DNA of 64,000 bases from Flavobacteriaceae bacterium PS02334. GTDB lineage: Bacteria; Bacteroidota; Bacteroidia; Flavobacteriales; Flavobacteriaceae. The position numbers were made by a program, and so were the translations under genes. Positions within the stretch are counted from its first letter, which is position 1, and every line of letters begins with the position of its first letter. Positions 57,182-64,000 of the stretch are shown piece after piece. The DNA lies in assembly GCA_029959295.1 (NCBI GenBank), contig JASCOH010000001.1, positions 682,001-746,000 of the forward strand, given 5' to 3'. The notes beneath the pieces are model-generated. The model worked only from the letters and a program-made list of their open reading frames with translations. It made no database searches and was not told where the DNA came from.

Positions 57182-58579
57182 ATGACACAACACTTACAAA
57201 GACTCGGAAAATTCTTTTTCTTGAGCGGAGCCCTGCTCCTTTTCAACTGCCAGACTGAAGACGTGGCAGTCACTGAACACAATCATCAAGAAGCCATTAA
57301 GCTCAGCAGCAAGAGCATTGACGATCTTTTAAAAGAACAGCAATTCAATACCGCTTTCAGCAGCCTGCCCAAAGATGGAAAAACCATCAAGACTTCACTT
57401 GAAGGAAAAACCGCAATGGAAGAGGAATTTGGTTTTACTATTGTTGATCAAGACATTAAAATAGTAAATGTTGATGGCAATGTTTCTTATTCACTTTTAA
57501 TAGCACGGGAGACTGAAACACCAGGCATTGTTGAAAATCTTATTATTGAAATAGATGATACAGGCGTGCCAATGGCAAGTATTGTAAAATATATTGTTCC
57601 ATCTGCGTCCAATCCTTTTGTAGAAAACAAACCAGCTGTTGAAGGGGTTTCTGAAATTATCCCCCTTAATTATGACCCTGTTTTAGAGAACAGAATGGCT
57701 TGCGTGACAATAACTTTTCCGAACTGCCGTTCAGAGCCTTATTGTGGCGGTGCCATTTGCGGGTATGCAACAATAAGTTTTTGTGCGGGAAGTTATAATC
57801 CGTTTACGCCTATTACCGTTATTGCCGATCCTGAAGGTGGCGGTGCTAATGGTGGCGGACCAAATCATGGTGGCGGTAGCGGTGTGCCAGTCAATCCAAA
57901 CATTCCTGATCAGAATCCTCCCCTAAGCATTGCACAGCATTTAAAAAAGTTATCCTCAAGCCCAAACTATGACCAGTCCATTGCTTATTTAAAAGCAAAG
58001 GCAAATGGATCTAAAGAATATGCATGGGCTTATAAGTATTTTTCAAATTCGTCATCATTTGCGCCGCCTCAGGTGGTGGGAGACAATCAAAAAGACCCAA
58101 ATAAGGTAAATTTGTTGGCGTATACAGGAGGCGATTATATTGGTGCCATGCACAACCATCCTTTTCCATTGGCTGGAGAGATACCTATGTTTTCACCAGG
58201 AGACATCAGGTGGCTCTTCAGGTGCGCAACAAAACACACGCCAGCAGCAGGCCAACAAAAAGATTATAATGCCTACTTTGTGCTTTTGGTTGTCGGCTCC
58301 GGCACCTATGCTCTTAAAATAAAAGATTCGCAGAAGTTTATGGCTATAAGTCCAAAATATGAAAAACTTAACAAGGAATTAGTTTATAATTATACCGTGA
58401 GCGGGCATGATGCATCGGCTACAACGTTGCAGAAAGATTTGTTAAATGTTTTAAAAGCAAATGACATAGGCGTTGGCTTATACCAAGAAATAATAGTCAA
58501 CGGAGTCAAGGTATGGCACGAACTTAGCCTTAATCCTAACAACGCCAACAGTAATCCAATATTAACACCTTTAAACTAA
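57182..58579 (+). CDS. Lipoprotein with C-terminal JAMM-like metalloprotease signature
   Basis: A 465-residue surface lipoprotein with lipobox FNC (Cys23). Residues 30-165 are a domain of no known family. About 170-205 is a Cys-rich knot (ACVTITFPNCRSEPYCGGAICG). A Gly/Pro linker (GGGANGGGPNHGGGSG) leads to a separate C-terminal domain (about 250-465). That domain contains H324-N-H326-P and S338-P-G-D341, close to the JAMM/MPN pattern HxH-x(7-11)-S-x-x-D, with E279 upstream as a possible general base. Conserved N-terminus plus variable C-terminal enzyme suggests an exported toxin or processing protease. The gene is followed 6 bp later by a DUF6705-like gene. Confidence 0.6.
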   Translation: MTQHLQRLGKFFFLSGALLLFNCQTEDVAVTEHNHQEAIKLSSKSIDDLLKEQQFNTAFSSLPKDGKTIKTSLEGKTAMEEEFGFTIVDQDIKIVNVDGNVSYSLLIARETETPGIVENLIIEIDDTGVPMASIVKYIVPSASNPFVENKPAVEGVSEIIPLNYDPVLENRMACVTITFPNCRSEPYCGGAICGYATISFCAGSYNPFTPITVIADPEGGGANGGGPNHGGGSGVPVNPNIPDQNPPLSIAQHLKKLSSSPNYDQSIAYLKAKANGSKEYAWAYKYFSNSSSFAPPQVVGDNQKDPNKVNLLAYTGGDYIGAMHNHPFPLAGEIPMFSPGDIRWLFRCATKHTPAAGQQKDYNAYFVLLVVGSGTYALKIKDSQKFMAISPKYEKLNKELVYNYTVSGHDASATTLQKDLLNVLKANDIGVGLYQEIIVNGVKVWHELSLNPNNANSNPILTPLN

Positions 58580-58585
58580 ATTGAC

Positions 58586-59221
58586 ATGAAAAATATATTT
58601 TTAATAGTAATTATTATGCTAGGTCTGAAAAATTACGCCCAGTCACCTATATTAAACCTATATACACAAAGGCTTGGAGAAATTGAAAATGCCTACTATA
58701 AGGATGTCACTAATTTACATAATCAGTTCGTAGGCACATGGGTTTATATTGATGCAAACAAGACAATACGACTGCGTTTTAAAAAGAGAGAAATGGTCTA
58801 TACAAATTATTCCAAAGGTTGCTATGTTGATTATTTAGTGGGCGAGGCACAGTATATTGAAAATGGTATAGAGAAATTAAATTCATTGAATAACTTAAAT
58901 ATAAACTACGCAGATATCTTTAAATACAATATTGTCGACATCACCAAAGTTACTTATGATTATTACCCGATCTGTAATGATTGCCCGCACGATGTTGCAA
59001 GATTATTAATGAACTATGATGAAGCAACTAATGATGATGATGGTTTTTCTAGAAACTTGTTTATCGCCAGAGTAACTGAAAACGGCGTACCTAAACTAAA
59101 GATTCAATTTGCCCTCGGAACTGGCCAGAGTGGCCAAAGCAAAAGCAACAATCTTGTAGACTCAACTACGCTGGATTTTACTGTACCCTATGGCAACTAT
59201 ACTTTGACTAAGGAAGATTAA
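58586..59221 (+). CDS. Secreted DUF6705-like protein
   Basis: A 211-residue exported protein, signal peptide about 1-18 (ending NYAQ). The mature chain has FVGTWVYIDANKTIRLRFKKREM, a small beta-barrel opening as in lipocalin-like domains, then a Cys pair (CNDCPHDV), ending DSTTLDFTVPYGNYTLTKED. It resembles the DUF6705 family common in flavobacteria. It starts 6 bp after the JAMM-like lipoprotein gene, so the two are co-expressed. It may be a partner or an immunity-type protein. That is inference. Confidence 0.6.
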   Translation: MKNIFLIVIIMLGLKNYAQSPILNLYTQRLGEIENAYYKDVTNLHNQFVGTWVYIDANKTIRLRFKKREMVYTNYSKGCYVDYLVGEAQYIENGIEKLNSLNNLNINYADIFKYNIVDITKVTYDYYPICNDCPHDVARLLMNYDEATNDDDGFSRNLFIARVTENGVPKLKIQFALGTGQSGQSKSNNLVDSTTLDFTVPYGNYTLTKED

Positions 59222-59313
59222 TTTTAAAATTTAAAACCATGCTGGTTAATTTCAGGGTGGCTTTTAAATTAAACTGAAAAGATTTGTAGATTAATTTAAT
59301 AGCCATAAATTTA

Positions 59314-59346
59314 AGTCCTCAACTAATTAAGTTGGGGACTTTTTTA
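59314..59346 (+). terminator. Intrinsic terminator after the DUF6705-like gene
   Basis: AGTCCTCAACT and AGTTGGGGACT form a stem around AATTA, followed by a T-run. Confidence 0.85.
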
Positions 59347-59358
59347 TAATATCTAAAA

Positions 59359-59772
59359 ATGCCAAAACAAAAACCCACAAACCAAGAACAAGTCACAGCT
59401 TATATCCAAAAGCTCGAACAACCGCTTGCGGAAACCATCACTTTCTTGCGACAAATCATTTTAGAAACAGATGAAGAAATTGCCGAACACATCAAGTGGA
59501 ATTCGCCCAGCTTTTATTATTCAGGGGAAATGAAACCCTTTGATCCAAAGGAATACAAGCGGGATCTGCTGGTTTTAAACATCCATAGAAAGGAAAGTAT
59601 TTTGCTGGTTTTTCCAACGGGAGATAAAATTGAAGACGCTTCAGGTTTGCTGGAAGGAAATTATACTGACGGAAGAAGGCTTGCCAAAATAAAAAATCTG
59701 GAAGATGCCAAAGCGAAACAGCATGATTTGCAAAACGCAATTAAAGATTGGATTTCTAAAATTGAAAAATAA
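59359..59772 (+). CDS. DUF1801 domain protein
   Basis: A 137-residue protein of the DUF1801 (YdhG-like) fold. It shows VTAYIQKLEQPLAETITFLRQII, the helix with EEIAEHIKWNSPSFYYSGEMKPF, and GDKIEDASGLLEGNYTDGRRLAKIKN, all usual for the family, which relates to frataxin-like alpha/beta folds. The function is unknown. It lies directly after a terminator and 95 bp before the SDR gene. Confidence 0.85.
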   Translation: MPKQKPTNQEQVTAYIQKLEQPLAETITFLRQIILETDEEIAEHIKWNSPSFYYSGEMKPFDPKEYKRDLLVLNIHRKESILLVFPTGDKIEDASGLLEGNYTDGRRLAKIKNLEDAKAKQHDLQNAIKDWISKIEK

Positions 59773-59867
59773 GCTTCCGTCATTTCGGCTACTTTTATGC
59801 TCACTATGGCGAACTTGAAAGAGCAGTATCTCAAGACCTTTGCTTTGTAATCTTAAACAAAGTAAAA

Positions 59868-60692
59868 ATGAAAACAATCTTCATCACAGGCGCATCAACA
59901 GGACTAGGAAAAGCTGCTGCAAAATTATTTCAATCAAAAGGCTGGAACGTCATCGCAACAATGCGAAATCCTGAAAAAGATACCGAATTAAGCTATTTGC
60001 CTAATGTTACCTTGCTTCCTTTTGACGTGACCAATTTGAATCAAATCAACGAGACGATTAAAGAAATTACTTCCAAACAAAACATCGATGTGGTTTTTAA
60101 TAACGCTGGCTATGGCTTGGTCGGTGCTTTAGAATCGTATTCTGATGATCAAATCACGAAACAAATCGACACTAACCTGACAGGCGTTTTGCGTGTTATC
60201 AAAGCTTTTATTCCCTACTTCAAAGAAAAAAGAAGCGGATTGTTTATTACGACGACTTCTGTTTGCGGCTTTTCTTCTAATCCGCTTTCACCGGTTTACA
60301 ATGCTACAAAATGGGCTTTGGAAGGATTCAGCGAAAGCATTTCTTATGACTTGGCTTTGTTTAATATCGGAATCAAAACCGTGGCTCCGGGCGGTATCAA
60401 GAGCGATTTCATGAAAGGAATGGTGGCTGCAGTTGACCGCGATTACGACATTTTAAATGAAAGACTGGGACAGCTTTTCTCTGACGGAACTTTGATAGAA
60501 TTTACCGAAACAGAGAAAATTGCAGCTGTAGTTTTTGAGGCGGCGACTGATGAAAAAGACCAGCTTCGCTATCTAGCCGGAAATGATGCCGTCAAAATCA
60601 GCAACGAACGCGACAATAAAGGCAGGGAAAACTTTAGGAGAGACTTGACGGCGCTTTTCAATTTAGAATCGCCTTATAAAAACAAGCTTTAA
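59868..60692 (+). CDS. Short-chain dehydrogenase/reductase
   Basis: A 274-residue classical SDR oxidoreductase. The cofactor motif TGASTGLGKAAA (6-17), NNAGYG near 79, the catalytic Ser in TTTSVCGF and Y-x-x-x-K in YNATKWALEGFSES are present. VAPGGIKSDF follows. The length is normal. The substrate is unknown. It is followed 27 bp later by an AraC-type regulator, and such pairs often have the regulator controlling the dehydrogenase. Confidence 0.9.
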   Translation: MKTIFITGASTGLGKAAAKLFQSKGWNVIATMRNPEKDTELSYLPNVTLLPFDVTNLNQINETIKEITSKQNIDVVFNNAGYGLVGALESYSDDQITKQIDTNLTGVLRVIKAFIPYFKEKRSGLFITTTSVCGFSSNPLSPVYNATKWALEGFSESISYDLALFNIGIKTVAPGGIKSDFMKGMVAAVDRDYDILNERLGQLFSDGTLIEFTETEKIAAVVFEAATDEKDQLRYLAGNDAVKISNERDNKGRENFRRDLTALFNLESPYKNKL

Positions 60693-60719
60693 TTGCGCAT
60701 CAATTTGTAAATTCGTAAG

Positions 60720-61643
60720 ATGAATAAGATGGAAAAACTACCGCAGAAATTTACGTCGATATCTGATTTGCAGCGCGCTTTGGGATTGCCAAAACCGATG
60801 CATCCGCTGGTGAGTTTGGTAAATTATGCCGATATAAAAACTGCGGAAGAAGATTTGCCAAAGGCGATGATGCTTGACTTTTATAAAATTTCTTATAAAT
60901 TTAATTTGCAAGGAAAAGTAAAATATGGCCAGCATCATTATGATTTTGACGAAGGCGGGATTTCGTTTATTGCGCCAAATCAAATCATTGCTTCCAAAGA
61001 AGAGGAAAAAGATTATTCGGGCTACACATTGCTTTTCCACGCTGATTTTCTTCACGGTTCTTGCATGGCAAAAAATATTAAAAAGTATGGTTTTTTCTCT
61101 TATTCAGCGAATGAAGCTTTGTATTTATCTGCTAAGGAAAGGCAGACGATTTCTGAAGTTTTTGAGCATATTGCCCAAGAATTAAACGGAACGATTGATG
61201 ATTTCAGCCAAGATGTGATTCTGTCGCACATTGAAGTTCTGCTGAATTATAGCAATAGATTTTACAAAAGACAATTCATTACCAGAAAAGCGGTCAATCA
61301 TGATATCTTGGAAAAATTGGAAGAACTGCTTGAAAATTATTTCAATGATGAAAGTGCTTTGCTGCAAGGTTTGCCAACTGTGAATTATTTGGCCGAAAAA
61401 CTGCATCTTTCTTCGAGATATTTGAGCGATTTATTGCGTTCGCTTACGGGCCAAAATACGCAACAGCATATTCACGAAAAAGTCATTGAAAAAGCTAAAG
61501 AATATCTTTCTTCGGATAATTTGAATGTTGCTGAAGTCGCTTACCAACTAGGATTTGAACATCCGCAATCTTTTACGAAGATTTTCAAGAAGAAAACAAA
61601 ACTGACTCCGATAGAATTTAAACAAAACTTTCATAAAAACTAA
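60720..61643 (+). CDS. AraC-family transcriptional regulator
   Basis: A 307-residue regulator. The N-terminal cupin-like ligand domain (about 35-180) shows YGQHHYDFDEGGISFIAPNQI. The C-terminal double helix-turn-helix (about 205-305) contains VNYLAEKLHLSSRYLSDLLRSLTGQNTQQHIHEKVIEKA and VAEVAYQLGFEHPQSFTKIFKKKTKLTPIEFKQ, the standard AraC signature. It is probably linked with the SDR gene just upstream. Three bases separate its stop from the tag gene, so it may be part of a longer transcript. Confidence 0.93.
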   Translation: MNKMEKLPQKFTSISDLQRALGLPKPMHPLVSLVNYADIKTAEEDLPKAMMLDFYKISYKFNLQGKVKYGQHHYDFDEGGISFIAPNQIIASKEEEKDYSGYTLLFHADFLHGSCMAKNIKKYGFFSYSANEALYLSAKERQTISEVFEHIAQELNGTIDDFSQDVILSHIEVLLNYSNRFYKRQFITRKAVNHDILEKLEELLENYFNDESALLQGLPTVNYLAEKLHLSSRYLSDLLRSLTGQNTQQHIHEKVIEKAKEYLSSDNLNVAEVAYQLGFEHPQSFTKIFKKKTKLTPIEFKQNFHKN

Positions 61644-61645
61644 TT

Positions 61646-62200
61646 ATGTCTTACTGCAACGCGATTGAAAACATGCAACCTGAAGAACGAAAGGCTTTGC
61701 ATAAAAATTACCACGACAATCATTATGGTTTTCCGATTCATGACGACAATGAATTGTTTGGAAGATTGGTTATGGAAATAAATCAGGCCGGCTTGAGCTG
61801 GGAAACGATCTTGAAAAAGGAAGTTTCTTTTCGTAAAGCTTATGACAATTTTGACATCAAAAAAGTAGCTAATTATTCCGAAAAAGATAGAGAACGACTT
61901 TTAAATGATGCCGGAATTATCAGGAACAAATTAAAAGTAAATGCGGCGATCGAGAATGCAAAAACTATCATTGAACTCCAAAAAGAATTTGGCTCTTTTG
62001 AAAAATGGCTAGAACACCATCATCCAAAAACCAAGGAAGAATGGGTGAAAATTTTCAAGAAAACTTTCAAATTTACTGGTGGAGAAATCGTAAATGAATT
62101 CTTGATGAGCATTGGTTATTTAAATGGAGCGCATTCTCAAAATTGTTCAGTTCAAGAAAAAATAATGGAACAAAAGCCAATGTGGCTTACTGAAAAATAA
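61646..62200 (+). CDS. tag: DNA-3-methyladenine glycosylase I (Tag)
   Basis: A 184-residue base-excision repair enzyme removing 3-methyladenine from alkylated DNA. It shows YHDNHYGFPIHDDNELFGRLVMEINQAGLSWETIL, where the E in MEINQAGLSW is catalytic in Tag, and NEFLMSIGYLNGAHSQNC. The N-terminal Cys (MSYC) and the C-terminal His/Cys are likely zinc ligands. The length is normal. It is co-directional with its neighbours and 3 bp upstream of the MazG-like gene. Confidence 0.93.
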   Translation: MSYCNAIENMQPEERKALHKNYHDNHYGFPIHDDNELFGRLVMEINQAGLSWETILKKEVSFRKAYDNFDIKKVANYSEKDRERLLNDAGIIRNKLKVNAAIENAKTIIELQKEFGSFEKWLEHHHPKTKEEWVKIFKKTFKFTGGEIVNEFLMSIGYLNGAHSQNCSVQEKIMEQKPMWLTEK

Positions 62201-62203
62201 ACT

Positions 62204-62521
62204 ATGGATTTTAAAGAAATAGAAGAACGCTCGCTAAAAATAAGGACAAAATATCACGAATTAGAGAAGCAATACCATGGAAGCGAATGGTCAGTGGAAG
62301 AAGATGCTTTGGCATTTTTAACAGATGCAGGTTTGGTAGGAAGATATACAATGTCACAACAAGGACGCTGGCCTAAATCAGATGAAAACAATGCGGAACT
62401 GAAACATAAATTAGGAGAAAGCATTTGGTGGCTGATCGTTTTGGCAAACCGAATGGATATTAATATTGAAGAATCTTTGGATGGATTTTTAAGCAGAACT
62501 GAAACATTATTAGAAAAATAG
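62204..62521 (+). CDS. MazG-like nucleotide pyrophosphohydrolase family protein
   Basis: A 105-residue all-alpha protein of the MazG-like type (also called NTP-PPase-related). The helices WSVEEDALAFLTDAGLVGRYTM and KHKLGESIWWLIVLANRMDI give the E/E...D acid arrangement (EEDA and GESIWW) close to that of the EExxE...D metal site. The usual EELGE motif is weak. It may be a house-cleaning hydrolase or a degenerate relative. The stop is followed by a strong terminator. Confidence 0.7.
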   Translation: MDFKEIEERSLKIRTKYHELEKQYHGSEWSVEEDALAFLTDAGLVGRYTMSQQGRWPKSDENNAELKHKLGESIWWLIVLANRMDINIEESLDGFLSRTETLLEK

Positions 62522-62525
62522 AAAC

Positions 62526-62559
62526 AAAAAAAACTCCCGATCTTCATCGGGAGTTTTTT
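62526..62559. terminator. Bidirectional intrinsic terminator
   Basis: AAAACTCCCGAT and ATCGGGAGTTTT form a stem around CTTC, with A- and T-runs at the two sides. It separates the convergent MazG-like and aconitase genes. Confidence 0.9.
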
Positions 62560-62577
62560 ATATAAAGAGGAAATCAA

Positions 62578-64000
62578 TTATGCGTTTCCTGCTGCCGCAA
62601 TCAAGTTCAATGCTGAACCAGCCACGAACCAGCCAATTTGTCCTTCATTGTAAGTGTGGTTTGCCATAATGATATCTTTAGTTCCATCTGCGTGAACGAA
62701 TTCTAAAGTCAAAGGTTTTCCAACTGCAAATTCTGTCAAATCAGTGAAGTTGATAGTGTCATCTTCTTGGATCAAATCATAATCAGCTTCGTTAGCAAAA
62801 GTCAAACCTAGCAATCCTTGCTTTTTCAAGTTCGTTTCGTGGATACGAGCGAAAGATTTTACTAGAACTGCTTTCACACCCAAGTGACGTGGCTCCATTG
62901 CCGCATGCTCACGAGAAGAACCTTCTCCATAGTTATGGTCACCCACAACCACAGTTGGAACTCCTGCCGCTTTGTATTCTCTTTGAACCGCCGGAACTGC
63001 ATCATATTTGCCAGTCAATTGGTTTTTCACAGAGTTTGCTTTTTGGTTGAATGCGTTGATCGCACCAATAAGCATATTGTTTGAAATATTATCTAAATGG
63101 CCACGGAAACGCAACCAAGGTCCAGCCATAGAAATATGGTCAGTAGTACATTTTCCGAAAGCTTTGATCAATAATTTTGCACCAGTAATATTTTTTCCGT
63201 CCCAAGGTTGGAAAGGAGCCAATAATTGAAGTCTTTCAGATGTAGGGCTTACCACAACCTGAACTCCTGAACCGTCAGCAGATGGCGCTTGGAAACCTGG
63301 GTCTTCAGCATCAAATCCTTTTGGAGGCAATTCATTTCCTGTTGGTTCGTCTAGCATCACTTCTTCTCCATCCTCGTTGATCAATTTATCAGTCAATGGA
63401 TTGAAGCTCAAGTCTCCAGCGATTGCCAAAGCAGTCACCAATTCAGGAGAACCTACGAATGCTAAAGTATTTGGATTACCGTCAGCACGTTTTGAGAAGT
63501 TTCTGTTGAACGAGTGAACGATTGTATTTCTTTCTTCTTTTTCAGCACCTTCTCTGTCCCACATACCGATACATGGTCCGCAAGCATTTGCGAAAACTGT
63601 CGCTCCAATTTTATCAAAAGTATCAATAAAACCATCACGCTCAATAGTATAACGAACTACTTCAGAACCTGGAGTAATTGTAAATTGTGCTTTAGTTTTT
63701 AATTTTTTATCAGAAACTTGTTTTGCTAAAGAAGCTGCACGAGCGATATCTTCGTAAGATGAATTCGTACAAGATCCGATCAAACCAACTTGAATTTGCA
63801 ATGGCCAGTTATTTTTGATAGCTTCTTCTTTCATTTTAGAAATTGGAGTAGCTAAATCTGGAGTAAAAGGACCATTCAAATGTGGTTCTAATTCAGAAAG
63901 ATTGATTTCGATAACTTGGTCAAAATATTGTTCTGGATTTGCGTAAACTTCATCATCACCAGTCAAATAAGGAGCAATTGCATCAGCTGCATCAGCAACA
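62578..64000 (-). CDS. Aconitate hydratase, mitochondrial-type (5' end cut by window edge)
   Basis: About 474 C-terminal residues of a [4Fe-4S] aconitase, converting citrate to isocitrate in the TCA cycle. The frame is open to base 64000, and its apparent first ATG/TTG is not the true start. Iron-sulfur Cys ligands are visible in [13 protein letters not shown] and [14 protein letters not shown]. Active-site motifs [26 protein letters not shown] and [12 protein letters not shown] (domain 4) are present. The swivel domain ends normally with [19 protein letters not shown]. The type resembles the mitochondrial ACO2 form common in Bacteroidetes, not AcnB. Confidence 0.95.
   Translation of the reverse strand, partial: VADAADAIAPYLTGDDEVYANPEQYFDQVIEINLSELEPHLNGPFTPDLATPISKMKEEAIKNNWPLQIQVGLIGSCTNSSYEDIARAASLAKQVSDKKLKTKAQFTITPGSEVVRYTIERDGFIDTFDKIGATVFANACGPCIGMWDREGAEKEERNTIVHSFNRNFSKRADGNPNTLAFVGSPELVTALAIAGDLSFNPLTDKLINEDGEEVMLDEPTGNELPPKGFDAEDPGFQAPSADGSGVQVVVSPTSERLQLLAPFQPWDGKNITGAKLLIKAFGKCTTDHISMAGPWLRFRGHLDNISNNMLIGAINAFNQKANSVKNQLTGKYDAVPAVQREYKAAGVPTVVVGDHNYGEGSSREHAAMEPRHLGVKAVLVKSFARIHETNLKKQGLLGLTFANEADYDLIQEDDTINFTDLTEFAVGKPLTLEFVHADGTKDIIMANHTYNEGQIGWFVAGSALNLIAAAGNA

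Overview
The window looks like chromosome from a Flavobacterium-type member of the Bacteroidetes. The evidence is low G+C content, the flavobacterial promoter -7 box TAnnTTTG in front of many genes, several genes of types frequent in that group (GIN-domain proteins, carboxypeptidase-regulatory-domain proteins, TonB receptors, a DUF6705-like protein, RskA-type anti-sigma), a DnaJ with only two CxxCxGxG repeats, and short palindromic repeats scattered between genes. No rRNA, tRNA, CRISPR array, transposase or prophage was seen. Both ends cut a gene: a Bcr/CflA drug exporter on the left and aconitase on the right.

Layout. 1-3.2 kb: MFS exporter, an Rrf2 regulator with its NAD(P)-binding partner, and the MeaB GTPase. 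3.2-9.1 kb: a strikingly A+T-rich, entirely minus-strand accessory stretch with small secreted or lipoproteins (including a tandem pair of Cys/His-rich mini-proteins) and a two-gene module of an OLD-like ATPase-TOPRIM protein followed by a PIN nuclease fused to a LuxR-type helix-turn-helix. This module has its own promoter and an upstream palindrome and is the best candidate for an undescribed, probably defensive, system. 9.2-12.4 kb: a helical protein with a C-terminal carboxypeptidase-regulatory domain, a 13-unit array of 21-bp tandem repeats, a secreted esterase and a single-domain response regulator. 12.6-17.3 kb: an outer-membrane beta-barrel gene divergent from a two-component system. 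The intergenic region carries five GGTTAA(C/A) sites in two groups, with exact 11-bp steps inside each group. 17.3-19 kb: small envelope genes and a short structured RNA gene with its own promoter and terminator.

19-35 kb is mostly housekeeping: RdgB, DEAD-box helicase, TrmH-like methylase, ECF sigma/anti-sigma pair, sirtuin, PurB, KefF/KefC-like pair, GuaB, a TPR histidine kinase, HMG-CoA lyase-like enzyme and PyrD. 35-47 kb: EF-hand lipoprotein, TonB receptor, M23 peptidase, GNAT, DUF2007, a half-length degenerate DEAD helicase, a sigma-54-type activator lacking a DNA-binding domain, a NatA/NatB-like ABC exporter and grpE-dnaJ. 47-55.6 kb: epimerase, DUF4442, then a DUF4870 / GIN / PadR / PspC / GIN / GIN cluster, DUF2798 and a Crp-family regulator. 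55.6-64 kb: a second helical protein, an XRE regulator, a lipoprotein with a JAMM-like metalloprotease signature next to a DUF6705-like protein, DUF1801, an SDR/AraC pair, Tag glycosylase, a MazG-like protein and aconitase.

All functional names come from reading translated sequence by eye. No database search or structure prediction was run.
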